NCBI GenBank assembly: GCA_030627905.1
Contig: DAOVRZ010000074.1
Coordinates: forward strand, 1-29,498
Direction of reading: 5' to 3'
Origin: JAGMES01 sp023128035
GTDB lineage: Bacteria > Bacillota > Halanaerobiia > DY22613
Length of the DNA stretch: 29,498 bases
Both the position numbers and the translations under genes were made by a program. Position 1 is the stretch's first letter; every line of letters begins with the position of its first letter. Shown piece by piece: positions 9,715-17,652 of the stretch. The notes beneath the pieces are model-generated. The model saw nothing but the letters and a program-made list of their open reading frames with translations, made no database searches and had not been told where the DNA came from.

Positions 9715-9798
9715 ATGTTGATCATTTCAATTATGGTAGTGGCTGTTTTTATTTGGTTAGTCTTTAATCACCCATTTAAAGGTGACAAAAAGAATTGA
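9715..9798 (+). CDS. Possible 27-residue single-span membrane peptide
   Basis: ATG 9715 lies 9 bp after a good AAAGGAG (9699-9705). The peptide has one hydrophobic segment (LIISIMVVAVFIWLVF, residues 2-17) followed by a polar, lysine-rich tail (NHPFKGDKKN), the usual layout of a small inner-membrane protein with a cytoplasmic basic tail. The end abuts the nitroreductase remnant. Nothing in the neighbourhood suggests a role. It could also be a relic of a longer gene; the good ribosome binding site is the main argument for it. Confidence 0.4.
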   Translation: MLIISIMVVAVFIWLVFNHPFKGDKKN

Positions 9799-9803
9799 AA
9801 TAA

Positions 9804-10112
9804 GTCCAAAAAATAAAAAAGGTTTCAGAAGAGGTAGTTAAGGAGTTATTAAAAGCAGGAATGGCAGCACCGTCTGCAGGAAATCAACAACCATGGGAAT
9901 TTATTGTCATTCGAGATCGAAAAACTATGGAAGATATTACAAAATTACATCCTTATGCAGGGATGTTGAAAGAGGCAGATGTAGCCATTGTACTGCCTTT
10001 AATCAGACCTTTTACCGCAAATTTTTGTTCAAGGTGTCAATACGTATGAACTATGGTTAAAAATGAGTCTAGGTGCAATGGACAAAATAATATGGAAATT
10101 ATAATTAATTTA
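9804..10112 (+). pseudogene. Nitroreductase-family flavoprotein fragment
   Basis: From 9804 the frame reads KKVSEEVVKELLKAGMAAPS, then AGNQQPWEFIVIRDRKTMED and ends near MLKEADVAIV. This is the N-terminal FMN-binding part of the nitroreductase family (the 'AAPSAGNxQPWxFIVI' block). After DVAIV the reading changes to unrelated sequence (PLIRPF...) and stops at 10049. Another frame then reads WLKMSLGAMD, reminiscent of the 'AMGLGAVW' block. The usual RRSIRKY start and most of the C-terminal half are missing. A normal member has about 170-200 residues, so this is a truncated, frameshifted relic. The exact limits are uncertain. Confidence 0.7.
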
Positions 10113-10123
10113 ACATAAAATTA

Positions 10124-10152
10124 TTGATTATACAGTGAAATAGTATTATAAT
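10124..10152 (+). promoter_or_regulatory. SigA-type promoter of the TPR gene
   Basis: TTGATT at 10124-10129 and TATAAT at 10147-10152 are 17 bp apart. The inferred start near 10159 lies just before the first in-frame ATG (10165), which favours the later start codon at 10195. Confidence 0.7.
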
Positions 10153-10194
10153 AGATATAAGGAGATGCTAAAAAAATTAACAGAGGTGTCGCTC

Positions 10195-11157
10195 ATGTTC
10201 AAAAAATTAAAAGAAGAATTATCAAAAAGGATTAAAAATAGTGAAGAGCATGAAAATTTACAGCGATTATATGGTGCCGATATAAGAATATTATTTGAAT
10301 CTATTATAGCTGCAGAGGATATAGATGATATTGCTGTGCAGGTTAAAATGAGATTAGCCAATGAGTGTTTTAAAAAATATCGTTATCAGAAAGCATTAGA
10401 ACTTTTGGATGATTTATTGGTGAATCGAGATATACTTTATGAACAAACGTTATTAGAAATTTTAGAAAAAAAGGGTATTGCCTTAGTTCGTACTGGTAAA
10501 TATGAAGAAGCAGAATCAATTTTTAAAGATATGATAGAATCAGATGTGGAGTGGGCTAAATGTAAGGGAATGATTAATCTAGGTATTACATATTATTATC
10601 TAACTAAGTATACTTCAAAAAAATATTTAAATGAAGCTTTTGAGCTTTTTATGGAAGCTCAAAAATTACTTACACCTAAGTTTGGAGGGGATCAATTTCA
10701 GATTTACTATAATCTGGCCTTGATTATTTTTGAAAAAGGAAGATTTTCAGAATGTTTAAAATATTTAAATTCAGCTCTCGAATGGGCAGATACTGAGCAG
10801 CAAAAAGCCATGGTTTATAACGAGATTGCACAGATAATGATTGTCGAATTTAAATTAGATGAGGCTGAAAAGTATTTAGATAAAGCTGAAAAAATTGTAA
10901 TTAAACGGACGAATTATCATGAGTTAACATTAGCATGGAATTTATATATTCGTGGCCTATGGTATAAAAAGAAAGGCGAATATACAAATTCGATTAATTA
11001 CCTTGAATTAGCAGTATCTACTTTTATCGAAAAAGAACTCTTTTCAGAAGCCGCAGAAGTAAGCTATGAGTTATATGCATTAAATAATTTTTTGGAAAGT
11101 GGCGAGGCTGAGGAATACTTAGCAGATTATCAGTATTATAGTCGGTTAATTAGTTGA
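10195..11157 (+). CDS. Tetratricopeptide-repeat protein, cytoplasmic
   Basis: The 320-residue, highly helical protein has no signal peptide or membrane span. TPR-like helix pairs recur: QKALELLDDLL and EEAESIFKDMIE (about 65-115), a LNEAFELFMEAQKLL unit, GRFSECLKYLNSALEWA (about 175-195), FKLDEAEKYLDKAEKI, and GEYTNSINYLELAVSTF near the C-terminus. Such arrays bind peptides or other proteins; no enzymatic or DNA-binding domain is visible. An in-frame ATG at 10165 has AAGGAG directly against it and near the inferred +1. ATG 10195, with AGAGGTG about 6 bp upstream, is therefore preferred. A Rap/NprR-like signalling role is conceivable in a spore former but not shown. It is a single-gene unit ended by the hairpin at 11206. 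Confidence 0.8.
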   Translation: MFKKLKEELSKRIKNSEEHENLQRLYGADIRILFESIIAAEDIDDIAVQVKMRLANECFKKYRYQKALELLDDLLVNRDILYEQTLLEILEKKGIALVRTGKYEEAESIFKDMIESDVEWAKCKGMINLGITYYYLTKYTSKKYLNEAFELFMEAQKLLTPKFGGDQFQIYYNLALIIFEKGRFSECLKYLNSALEWADTEQQKAMVYNEIAQIMIVEFKLDEAEKYLDKAEKIVIKRTNYHELTLAWNLYIRGLWYKKKGEYTNSINYLELAVSTFIEKELFSEAAEVSYELYALNNFLESGEAEEYLADYQYYSRLIS

Positions 11158-11205
11158 CTCGGGGTTTTCGTAATTTACGTGATTTTCATAATTTGCATAA
11201 TAGGG

Positions 11206-11246
11206 CGTCTATAATTCGGGTTGTGACCGAGTTATAGGCGTTTTTT
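11206..11246 (+). terminator. Intrinsic terminator after the TPR gene
   Basis: CGTCTATAATTCGG (11206-11219) pairs with CCGAGTTATAGGCG (11227-11240), allowing G-U pairs, over a 7-nt loop, followed by six T. It lies about 50 bp after the stop codon. Confidence 0.85.
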
Positions 11247-11321
11247 AAGTAAAATCAAGTATAAAAAAACAAAAAGATGGAAATATTAACTTGTAAAGAC
11301 TTCTAAGGTGGGATGATTTAT

Positions 11322-11624
11322 ATGGCTTGGGGAACTGAAATGATTCAGACAATTACATCGAAAGTTAAGGAATGGATTGATTTTGATGAGACAGTATTAT
11401 GGACTGATTTTCGTGTGGACAAAAATAATTTATTAAATGAGATTACAGATGCTAAAAATGAGTGGGTTCAAGCACAGACTTATTTTCAAAATGTGATTGA
11501 TCCCGACTTGATTGACCATGCAATTTATCTTTTGGAAGCTGCTGAAGCAAAATACTCCTATCTTTTAAAACAAGCCAGAGATTCTTCAAGTTCGCACACG
11601 ATAATCGTTAAAGATCAGCTTTAG
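11322..11624 (+). CDS. YaaL-like protein (DUF2508)
   Basis: Small cytoplasmic protein of 100 residues, mainly two long helices. The core EWVQAQTYFQNVIDPDLIDH followed by AIYLLEAAEAKYSYLLKQA is the DUF2508/YaaL signature. In Bacillus subtilis yaaL lies between recR and bofA; here recR is absent upstream, but a BofA gene follows. Function of the family is unknown. ATG 11322 is preferred over the in-frame ATG at 11313 because AAGGTGG at 11305-11311 gives about 10 bp spacing to it and only 1 bp to the earlier one. The terminator stem begins inside the last codons. Confidence 0.8.
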   Translation: MAWGTEMIQTITSKVKEWIDFDETVLWTDFRVDKNNLLNEITDAKNEWVQAQTYFQNVIDPDLIDHAIYLLEAAEAKYSYLLKQARDSSSSHTIIVKDQL

Positions 11625-11650
11625 TATTTTAAACATAGCTGATCTTTTTT
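11611..11650 (+). terminator. Intrinsic terminator overlapping the end of the DUF2508 gene
   Basis: AAGATCAGCT (11611-11620) and AGCTGATCTT (11637-11646) form a perfect 10-bp stem with a 16-nt loop, then T to 11650. The left arm lies inside the coding sequence and the stop codon is in the loop. Confidence 0.85.
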
Positions 11651-11707
11651 CATTTTCTCACCTCGTGGCGAATAGAATTTAATAATATCATTGTGGGGGG
11701 TGAGTAG

Positions 11708-11971
11708 ATGAATTGGCAAACGGTGATTGCATATCTTTTTGGTTTAGGATTAATCTATCTTTTTATCAGGATTTTATACTACCCTATAAAAGTTACAACC
11801 AAAATTCTGCTAAATGCCGTAGTAGGAATTCTGGTTCTATTACTGATTAATCTAGTGGGAAAATTTTTTACATATTCTTTATCTATTAATCCAGTAACTG
11901 CATTGGTTGTGGGATTTTTAGGGATTCCGGGTGTAGTGCTCTTAATGTTGTTGAAATTTTTTATTTCCTGA
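11708..11971 (+). CDS. bofA: BofA-family pro-sigmaK processing inhibitor
   Basis: In Bacillus, BofA sits in the outer forespore membrane and inhibits the SpoIVFB protease that activates pro-sigmaK during sporulation. This 87-residue protein is almost entirely hydrophobic, with membrane segments at about 5-25, 32-52 and 62-85. Its C-terminal NPVTALVVGFLGIPGVVLL carries the conserved BofA pattern (N-P-x-T-x-x-x-x-G-x-L-G-x-P-G). ATG 11708 follows GGGGGGTGA. The gene follows DUF2508 as in other Firmicutes but is separated from it by a terminator, so it probably has its own promoter, which I could not define. It is the best evidence in the window that the host sporulates, although some non-sporulating relatives keep bofA. 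Confidence 0.85.
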   Translation: MNWQTVIAYLFGLGLIYLFIRILYYPIKVTTKILLNAVVGILVLLLINLVGKFFTYSLSINPVTALVVGFLGIPGVVLLMLLKFFIS

Positions 11972-12057
11972 AAATTGTTAGTAATAAATTTTTGATTGTT
12001 GATTAATAATAAATAAGAAGTTGAAATGAGGAATTTAGTATGGAGGGAGGAAAATTG

Positions 12058-12633
12058 ATGGCTCAAATGTTAGAAATTCGTTGGCATGGTCGTGGTGGAC
12101 AAGGTTCAAAAACAGCATCTATCTTATTAGGTAAGGTTTGCTCAGAAGTAGATAAACATATTCAAGCATTTCCTGAATATGGCCCTGAACGTATGGGTGC
12201 ACCAGTAATAGCTTATAATCGGATCAGTGATTCTAAATTAACGGTTCATTGCCAGATTGAGGAACCAGATTTGGTAGTAGTTTTGGATCAAACCTTAACA
12301 GCAACTATAGATGTAGCCGAGGGTTTGAAAGAGAATGGTAAAATTATTATCAATACTAATTTAACGGTTAGTAGAATTAAAGAAAAAATCGGATATGATG
12401 GTGAACTTTTTACGATTGATGCAAATAAAATTTCTGAAGAAGAATTAGGTAGAGCTTTTCCTAATACACCTATGTTGGGGGCAGTAGTAAAAATAACAGG
12501 TATGTTTAGTGAAGATGAGTTTGTGGAGATGATTAAAAAAGAATTTGAACATAAATTTGCTCATAAGCCTGAAGTGATTGATGGAAATATCAACTGTGTT
12601 CGTAGGGCTTTTAAGGAGGTGAAGAGTGAATAA
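12058..12633 (+). CDS. porG: Pyruvate:ferredoxin oxidoreductase, gamma subunit
   Basis: Gamma subunit (191 residues) of a four-subunit 2-oxoacid:ferredoxin oxidoreductase, which oxidises pyruvate with CoA to acetyl-CoA, CO2 and reduced ferredoxin in the cytoplasm. The start MLEIRWHGRGGQGSKTAS is the family hallmark (W-H-G-R-G-G-Q-G), followed by FPEYGPERMGAPVIAYNR and the EEPDLVVVLDQTL region. ATG 12058 is 7 bp after GGAGGGAGG (12042-12050); an upstream in-frame start at 12040 would swallow that site. First gene of a gamma-delta-alpha-beta operon, the order known from Thermotoga maritima por. Related enzymes for 2-oxoisovalerate or 2-oxoglutarate have similar gamma subunits, but the alpha and beta sequences favour pyruvate. 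Confidence 0.9.
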   Translation: MAQMLEIRWHGRGGQGSKTASILLGKVCSEVDKHIQAFPEYGPERMGAPVIAYNRISDSKLTVHCQIEEPDLVVVLDQTLTATIDVAEGLKENGKIIINTNLTVSRIKEKIGYDGELFTIDANKISEEELGRAFPNTPMLGAVVKITGMFSEDEFVEMIKKEFEHKFAHKPEVIDGNINCVRRAFKEVKSE

Positions 12634-12950
12634 TGTCAACAGCAATCAAAAAGCCAGGTTGGAAGGAAATTCCCATTGGTGGCCGGATTGACGAAGCAGG
12701 AAACGCTCATAAATACAATACAGGTGGATGGAGGGTACGGCGGCCTGTTTGGGTTAAAGAGAATTGTATTCATTGTTTTTTTTGTTGGTCTGTTTGTCCT
12801 GATTCTGCTGTAGAAGTTGAGGGTGGCAAAATGCATGGTTTTGATTATAACCACTGTAAAGGTTGCGGACTTTGTGCTCAAGAATGTCCTACTAAAGATA
12901 AAGCAATTGTGATGGAGCCAGAAGATTTTGAAAATCAGATAGATAAGTAA
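12633..12950 (+). CDS. porD: Pyruvate:ferredoxin oxidoreductase, delta subunit (2[4Fe-4S])
   Basis: Ferredoxin-like delta subunit of 105 residues that carries electrons from the TPP/iron-sulfur core to ferredoxin. Two complete [4Fe-4S] motifs are visible: C45-IH-C48-FF-C51-WSV-C55-P and C75-KG-C78-GL-C81-AQE-C85-P. The N-terminal GWKEIPIGGRI...NTGGWRVRRPV is typical of PorD. The ATG overlaps the stop of the gamma subunit (TAATG), and AAGGAGGTGA lies about 10 bp upstream inside that gene, so the two are translationally coupled. Confidence 0.93.
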   Translation: MSTAIKKPGWKEIPIGGRIDEAGNAHKYNTGGWRVRRPVWVKENCIHCFFCWSVCPDSAVEVEGGKMHGFDYNHCKGCGLCAQECPTKDKAIVMEPEDFENQIDK

Positions 12951-12974
12951 TATTTAACAGCGGAAGGGGGAAAA

Positions 12975-14159
12975 ATGATGACCAAGAGGATTGCTCTAAC
13001 CGGGAATGAAGCAATAGCCCTGGTAATGAAACAGATTAACCCGGATGTGGTAGCAGCATATCCTATTACACCACAAACAGAGATTGTGCAGATGTTTTCA
13101 CAATTTGTGGCCGATGGAGAGATAGATACAGAATTTGTTACTGTTGAAAGTGAACATAGTGCAATGAGTGCAACCATTGGAGCCTCTGCTGCAGGAGCAA
13201 GAGCTATGACTGCTACTTCTGCAAATGGTCTTGCTTTAATGTGGGAAGTTGTATATATTGCTGCATCTTCTCGTTTGCCAATTGTTATGCCTATTGTAAA
13301 CAGAGCTCTTTCTGGGCCAATAAACATTCATTGCGACCATAGTGACGTGATGGGAATTCGGGATAGTGGTTGGATTCAACTTTTTGGAGAAAATGCTCAA
13401 GAAGCTTATGATAATGCGATTATGGCGATTCGAATCGCTGAGCATAAAGATGTGATGTTGCCTGTTGGAGTTAATATGGATGGATTTATTATCTCACATG
13501 CTGTTGAAAATATTGAGATTGTGGCTAATGAGGATGTTAAAGATTTCGTTGGTGAGTATTGTCCAGATAAGTATTTATTAGATGTCGAAAATCCGATAAC
13601 CGTTGGCCCACTGGATTTACAAGATTATTATTTTGAACATAAGCGTCAACAGGTAGAAGCAATGAAGAATGCTAAAAAAGTTGTTATAGAGATTGCTGAC
13701 GAATTTGCCAAATTAACGGGCCGTCAATACGAGTTTTATGAGAAATACCGTTTGGATGATGCTGACATGGCACTTGTAGCTATAGGTTCTACTGCAGGAA
13801 CAGCGAAAGTAGCTATTGATAAATTGAGAGAACAGGGCGTAAAAGTGGGGCTTTTGAAAATTCGTCTTTTCAGGCCATTTCCTGGTGAAGAGATAGCTAA
13901 TGCCCTTCAAGGTGTAAAGAGTATAGGAGTATTAGACCGTGCAGAATCTTTTAGTGATATGGGTGGTCCTCTCTTTATTGATTTGAAGGCTGCTTTATAT
14001 GATGCTGGTGCTACTGCAAAAATAATAGATATCATTTATGGATTGGGTGGGCGTGACACCACTGTAACTCATCTAGAGAAGATAATTGAAAAAGTGAAAT
14101 GTGTTAATGATACAGGTCAAATTGAACAAAGAGTTATTCATTTCGGAGTTCGAGAATAG
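12975..14159 (+). CDS. porA: Pyruvate:ferredoxin oxidoreductase, alpha subunit
   Basis: Alpha subunit (394 residues, the usual length) with the pyrimidine-binding domain of the TPP enzyme. The N-terminus has TGNEAIALVMKQINPDVVAA followed by YPITPQTEIVQ, then EFVTVESEHSAMSATIGAS and TSANGLALMWE, all conserved in PorA. The C-terminal region carries the transketolase C-like domain (VGLLKIRLFRPFPGEEI, GVLDRAESFSDMGGPLF). Two adjacent ATGs (12975 and 12978) follow GGAAGGGGG; the second has the better spacing, the first is reported. It lies 24 bp after the delta gene and 12 bp before beta, so all four are co-transcribed. Confidence 0.93.
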   Translation: MMTKRIALTGNEAIALVMKQINPDVVAAYPITPQTEIVQMFSQFVADGEIDTEFVTVESEHSAMSATIGASAAGARAMTATSANGLALMWEVVYIAASSRLPIVMPIVNRALSGPINIHCDHSDVMGIRDSGWIQLFGENAQEAYDNAIMAIRIAEHKDVMLPVGVNMDGFIISHAVENIEIVANEDVKDFVGEYCPDKYLLDVENPITVGPLDLQDYYFEHKRQQVEAMKNAKKVVIEIADEFAKLTGRQYEFYEKYRLDDADMALVAIGSTAGTAKVAIDKLREQGVKVGLLKIRLFRPFPGEEIANALQGVKSIGVLDRAESFSDMGGPLFIDLKAALYDAGATAKIIDIIYGLGGRDTTVTHLEKIIEKVKCVNDTGQIEQRVIHFGVRE

Positions 14160-14171
14160 GGGGTGCAATAA

Positions 14172-15110
14172 TTGGCAACATTAAAAGAGCTAGCAACCCG
14201 AGCAGGGAAATTTAGTGGAGGGCATAGGCTTTGTCCTGGCTGTGGTGCGGGAGTTATTGCTCGTCAGATTTTAGCAACCGCTAAAAATCCATTGGTTATA
14301 AGTTGTGCTACAGGTTGCTTGGAAGTATCCACCACGATTTATCCATACACTGCTTGGAATACTTCTTTTATTCACAATGCTTTTGAAAATTCAGCAGCTA
14401 CACTATCTGGTGTGGAAGCGGCTTACCAATCATTGAGAAATAGAAAAAAGTTAGGTTTAGAAGATCAGGAGTTTAATTTTATTGCTTTTGGTGGAGATGG
14501 TGGAACTTATGATATTGGTTTTCAATCATTATCGGGCGCAATGGAGAGAGGTCATAAATTATTATATATCTGTTACGATAATGGGGCTTATATGAATACT
14601 GGGATTCAGCGTTCTTCTGCAACCCCTTTTGGGGCTAATACTACCACAAGTCCAGCTGGGAGAAAGATTCCTGGGAAAATGCAATATAGAAAAGAATTGA
14701 CAGATGTAATGGCTGCTCATTATATTCCATATGTTGCTCAAACATCACCATCTAACTGGAAAGACTTAACTCGAAAGGTTGAAAAGGCGTTGTCGATTGA
14801 TGGACCATCTTTTATTAATATCCTTTCTGTCTGTCCGCGTGGTTGGAGAACACCAGAAGAAAAAGGTTTAGAAATTACTCGAACAGGTATTGATACTTGT
14901 TTCTGGCCACTTTTTGAAGTGGAAGATGGAACAAAGTACACAGTTAATTACAAACCAAAGAACAAACTACCAATTGAAGAATGGTTAAAGCCACAGGGAC
15001 GTTTCAAACATTTATTTAAACCTGAAAATGAACATTTGATTGAAAAGATTCAAAGGCGTGTGGATGACCGTTGGGAGTTGCTCTTACAACGTGAAGGAGA
15101 AAAAAAATAA
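14172..15110 (+). CDS. porB: Pyruvate:ferredoxin oxidoreductase, beta subunit
   Basis: Beta subunit (312 residues) that binds the TPP pyrophosphate and the proximal [4Fe-4S] cluster. Visible are the N-terminal LCPGCGAG (C21, C24), the TPP/Mg motif GGDGGTYDIGFQSLSGAMER (GDGG at 108-111) with DNGAYMNTG downstream, and a third cysteine context SVCPRGW. TTG 14172 is used as start; AGGGGGTG lies just upstream (about 14158-14165) and no ATG fits. The SATPFGANTTTSPAGRKIPG loop is typical of pyruvate-type beta subunits. Last gene of the operon; a terminator follows 5 bp after the stop. Confidence 0.93.
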   Translation: MATLKELATRAGKFSGGHRLCPGCGAGVIARQILATAKNPLVISCATGCLEVSTTIYPYTAWNTSFIHNAFENSAATLSGVEAAYQSLRNRKKLGLEDQEFNFIAFGGDGGTYDIGFQSLSGAMERGHKLLYICYDNGAYMNTGIQRSSATPFGANTTTSPAGRKIPGKMQYRKELTDVMAAHYIPYVAQTSPSNWKDLTRKVEKALSIDGPSFINILSVCPRGWRTPEEKGLEITRTGIDTCFWPLFEVEDGTKYTVNYKPKNKLPIEEWLKPQGRFKHLFKPENEHLIEKIQRRVDDRWELLLQREGEKK

Positions 15111-15115
15111 GTTTA

Positions 15116-15146
15116 AAAACCTCTGTTTAATAAACAGAGGTTTTTT
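15116..15146 (+). terminator. Intrinsic terminator of the por operon
   Basis: AAAACCTCTGTTTA and its complement TAAACAGAGGTTTT form a long stem with a very short loop, followed by T to 15146. It begins 5 bp after the porB stop. Confidence 0.9.
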
Positions 15147-15231
15147 AGTTTAATTTTCGGAATAAGTTAAAGGATTCGGGCGAAAAATGAAGAAGTTAAT
15201 TATAGGAGGGCATACGTAAGGGGGACAATTG

Positions 15232-16122
15232 ATGAAAATTTCATACAAAATAGTATCATTTGCAATATTATTACTAATGGTATTTTTTTCGAATGGTATT
15301 TATGCTCAATCAGTAGATTTTAAATACAATTCGGTCGATGAGATATTGAAATATAAGAATCAGATTTGGATGGAAAATATTACGGATACAGGGGTTATTT
15401 ACGTAACTACTAATTTTGGGATTTCCAGTTGGTTAGAGAATGAAATTACTGAAAAAGACGATAACTTGTTATTAAAGATGACATATACAGATATCAAACT
15501 GGATTTTTATAAGCGGGAATTGAAGATTTTAAATAAAGAATCTAGATCAGTGGGGTTAAATGACAAAGAAAAATTAGAAACTGAGTTGAGAGAGCAGTCT
15601 CTTTATAAGTGGACAAATCTTATTGTTTCGCCAGAGGGAAAGATCTTAGAAAAATATCAATCTTTTGCACTGACGGGGGTAAGTTTAATAGATTTGAGTC
15701 AGACAGCAGAACAATTTTTTATCCTTTTTCCAGATGAAGAGATTCAGATAGGTCATCAGTGGGAAGAAAAATATTCTTCTACTATGCCACCCTATGATCA
15801 AGGCCAGCCTTTTGTTGGTACGACAAAATATACATATTTAGGTCAGGAAGAACATAACGGGATACTATCCAATAAGGTTAAAGCTGTTTTATTTGTGGAA
15901 GAGGAACGAAAGAATGGTGAAGGTTGTTTAACTAGAATTTCACGCTTAGGAACAGGAATTATATATCTTTCTGTTAATGGGAATTACTTAGTAGAAAGTA
16001 CGATATCTAGTGATTTATCTTTGTTGGTTATGGAAGATGGGGAAAGTGAACGAAGTTATCGGAATTTTATACGAACTAGGTTTGATCAAAATATCGAACT
16101 TGTGCAAGATGATATAGATTAA
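15232..16122 (+). CDS. Secreted protein of unknown function
   Basis: The 296-residue product has an N-terminal signal peptide (MKISYKIVSFAILLLMVFF...) with a likely cut after IYA and no lipobox, so it is exported in soluble form. The mature part alternates beta-type strands with charged turns and contains an F-P-D-E-E-I-Q-I-G-H-Q-W-E segment and a TTKYTYLGQEEHNGI segment. It ends in an acidic, strand-rich tail. No catalytic motif, repeat or cofactor site is evident, and I do not recognise the family from sequence alone. ATG 15232 follows AAGGGGG with 7 bp spacing; an in-frame TTG lies directly before it. It is a single gene between the por terminator and the long hairpin at 16137. Confidence 0.75.
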   Translation: MKISYKIVSFAILLLMVFFSNGIYAQSVDFKYNSVDEILKYKNQIWMENITDTGVIYVTTNFGISSWLENEITEKDDNLLLKMTYTDIKLDFYKRELKILNKESRSVGLNDKEKLETELREQSLYKWTNLIVSPEGKILEKYQSFALTGVSLIDLSQTAEQFFILFPDEEIQIGHQWEEKYSSTMPPYDQGQPFVGTTKYTYLGQEEHNGILSNKVKAVLFVEEERKNGEGCLTRISRLGTGIIYLSVNGNYLVESTISSDLSLLVMEDGESERSYRNFIRTRFDQNIELVQDDID

Positions 16123-16136
16123 GCGAACGGGTTATT

Positions 16137-16212
16137 AAAAAAAAGAAATGATGGTAAAAACGTTGCTGGGAAATATCCCTGATGCAACGTTTTTTACTAT
16201 CATTTCTTTTTT
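16137..16212. terminator. Long stem-loop, probably a bidirectional terminator
   Basis: A stem of about 26 bp pairs 16141-16166 with 16184-16210 (AAAAGAAATGATGGT against ACTATCATTTCTTTT, with one G-U pair and one bulge). The loop contains a second small hairpin (GGGA-AATA-TCCC). A-rich and T-rich flanks allow termination on either strand. It starts 14 bp after the stop of the secreted protein. The stem is unusually long for a simple terminator. From 16213 to 16364 I see no gene or motif. Confidence 0.75.
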
Positions 16213-16364
16213 ACATGACCCTAGTTTTTTGCTTTCTCAAGATTTGCCTATTTGTATTCGAATGAAGGGAAGGAAGAGAGAGGTTATTCTTCGTTGATGG
16301 AGATTAGTTTATAAATTTTATGATTAGTATATCTTAAAGATGTTTTAAAATAAAATGCAAAACC

Positions 16365-16393
16365 TTGTTATAATGTTTTGGATGGTGTATAAT
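16365..16393 (+). promoter_or_regulatory. Promoter of the HD-GYP gene
   Basis: TTGTTA (16365-16370) and TATAAT (16388-16393) are 17 bp apart, about 50 bp before the start codon. A second TATAAT-like box (16369-16374) overlaps the -35 but lacks a partner. Confidence 0.55.
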
Positions 16394-16447
16394 TAACACA
16401 TGGATAAGTAGAGAATAATGGTATTAAGATAAAGGATGGTGGGGATA

Positions 16448-17632
16448 GTGGATGAATTCTCCAATTTGCCTGATCCAATTAAGCAATTATTACGAAAACT
16501 TATATTAGAGAATAAAAATCTTAAATATAAAAATATTGAATTACTAAAAAAAATCAAGGAAGTTACATTTTTGTTGGAGTCAAGCCAAACGCTAGCAGGT
16601 AATTATAACAATCAGAATTTTTATCAAGAAATTTTAGAGATGGCTCTAAAAATGTCAAATACTGAAATTGGCGGACTATTTTTAAAAGATAAGACGAGTA
16701 ATCATTTAGAGTTAAAAGCGATTGCAGGTGAGATTGAACCTGCACTCCTTAAGTGGATGAGTCAAATACCAAAAGAAATTGAAATGATTTTAATTAAAGA
16801 TCAGGTTCAAGAATTAGTACATAAAGAACCTCTGTTATTACAATTACAAAAATATGATAAGTTTATTCGTTCAACTCTCTTTTTTCCTCTAATTTTTGAA
16901 AGAAAACTGTATGGGCTAGGCTTTGTGATGCATAGACATGAAGGAGCGGTAACTCATTCTGTACATTATGGTGAAGATATTCGTTTTATAAAAATTTTAG
17001 CTCAACAGTCTTTTTTTATCGCGAAGTTGAATGGACTTATGTTTGATCGCGAGAGTGAGAATATTTATTTAAAAACTATTTCAGCACTTACAGAAGCAAT
17101 TGATGCTAAAGATATGTATACAGCCGGACATTCACAGAGGGTTGCAGAGATTTCTACCACTATCGCATATGATTTAGGTTTAACTCAAAAAGAGATTGAT
17201 AATATTCATTATGGTGCCCTCTTACACGATATCGGGAAAATTGGGGTACCAGAAAGTATATTAAATAAAAAAGGAAAACTAACAGATAGTGAATTTTTTG
17301 CCATAAAAAAACATCCTACAATAGGGATGAATATCTTACGATCTATTGATTTTTTAGATGATGCTTTGAATATTGTTCGACATCATCATGAGAGAGTTGA
17401 TGGTAAAGGCTATCCTGACGGTTTGGCAGGAGAGGATATTCCTTTTATGGCTAGGATAGTCTGTGTAGCAGACGCATGGGATGCAATGACATCAAATCGT
17501 TCTTATCGGAAAGCACTTCCTATAAATGTGGTAATTGAAGAATTAAGGGAAAATGCTAATACACAGTTTGACCCTGAGATTATTCGGGCTATTCAGAAAG
17601 GATCTTTTGTTCAATTGAATAATGTAAATTAA
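16448..17632 (+). CDS. GAF and HD-GYP domain protein, cyclic-di-GMP phosphodiesterase
   Basis: Predicted cytoplasmic phosphodiesterase that hydrolyses cyclic di-GMP. A short coiled coil (about 8-50) leads to a GAF-type sensor domain (about 50-190, including IGGLFLKDKTSNHLELKAIA). The HD-GYP domain follows: AGHSQRVAEIS, LLHDIGKIGVPESIL (H260-D261), the KHPTIGMNIL helix, HHHERVDGKGYPDGL (G321-Y322-P323) and VADAWDAMTSNRSYRK. All expected metal-binding residues appear present. There is no membrane segment, so the input is a soluble ligand or a partner protein. The start is uncertain: GTG 16448 has GGTGGGG just upstream; ATG 16436, four codons earlier, has only AAAGG touching it. Confidence 0.88.
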   Translation: MDEFSNLPDPIKQLLRKLILENKNLKYKNIELLKKIKEVTFLLESSQTLAGNYNNQNFYQEILEMALKMSNTEIGGLFLKDKTSNHLELKAIAGEIEPALLKWMSQIPKEIEMILIKDQVQELVHKEPLLLQLQKYDKFIRSTLFFPLIFERKLYGLGFVMHRHEGAVTHSVHYGEDIRFIKILAQQSFFIAKLNGLMFDRESENIYLKTISALTEAIDAKDMYTAGHSQRVAEISTTIAYDLGLTQKEIDNIHYGALLHDIGKIGVPESILNKKGKLTDSEFFAIKKHPTIGMNILRSIDFLDDALNIVRHHHERVDGKGYPDGLAGEDIPFMARIVCVADAWDAMTSNRSYRKALPINVVIEELRENANTQFDPEIIRAIQKGSFVQLNNVN

Positions 17633-17652
17633 TAATAAATGGGTTAGAGATT

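Noticed and set aside
12935..13327. Open reading frame on the minus strand inside porA
   Set aside because: It lies wholly opposite a conserved PorA sequence, has no ribosome binding site and no recognisable motif. Other minus-strand frames, such as 3235-3666 and 5324-5731, are rejected for the same reason.
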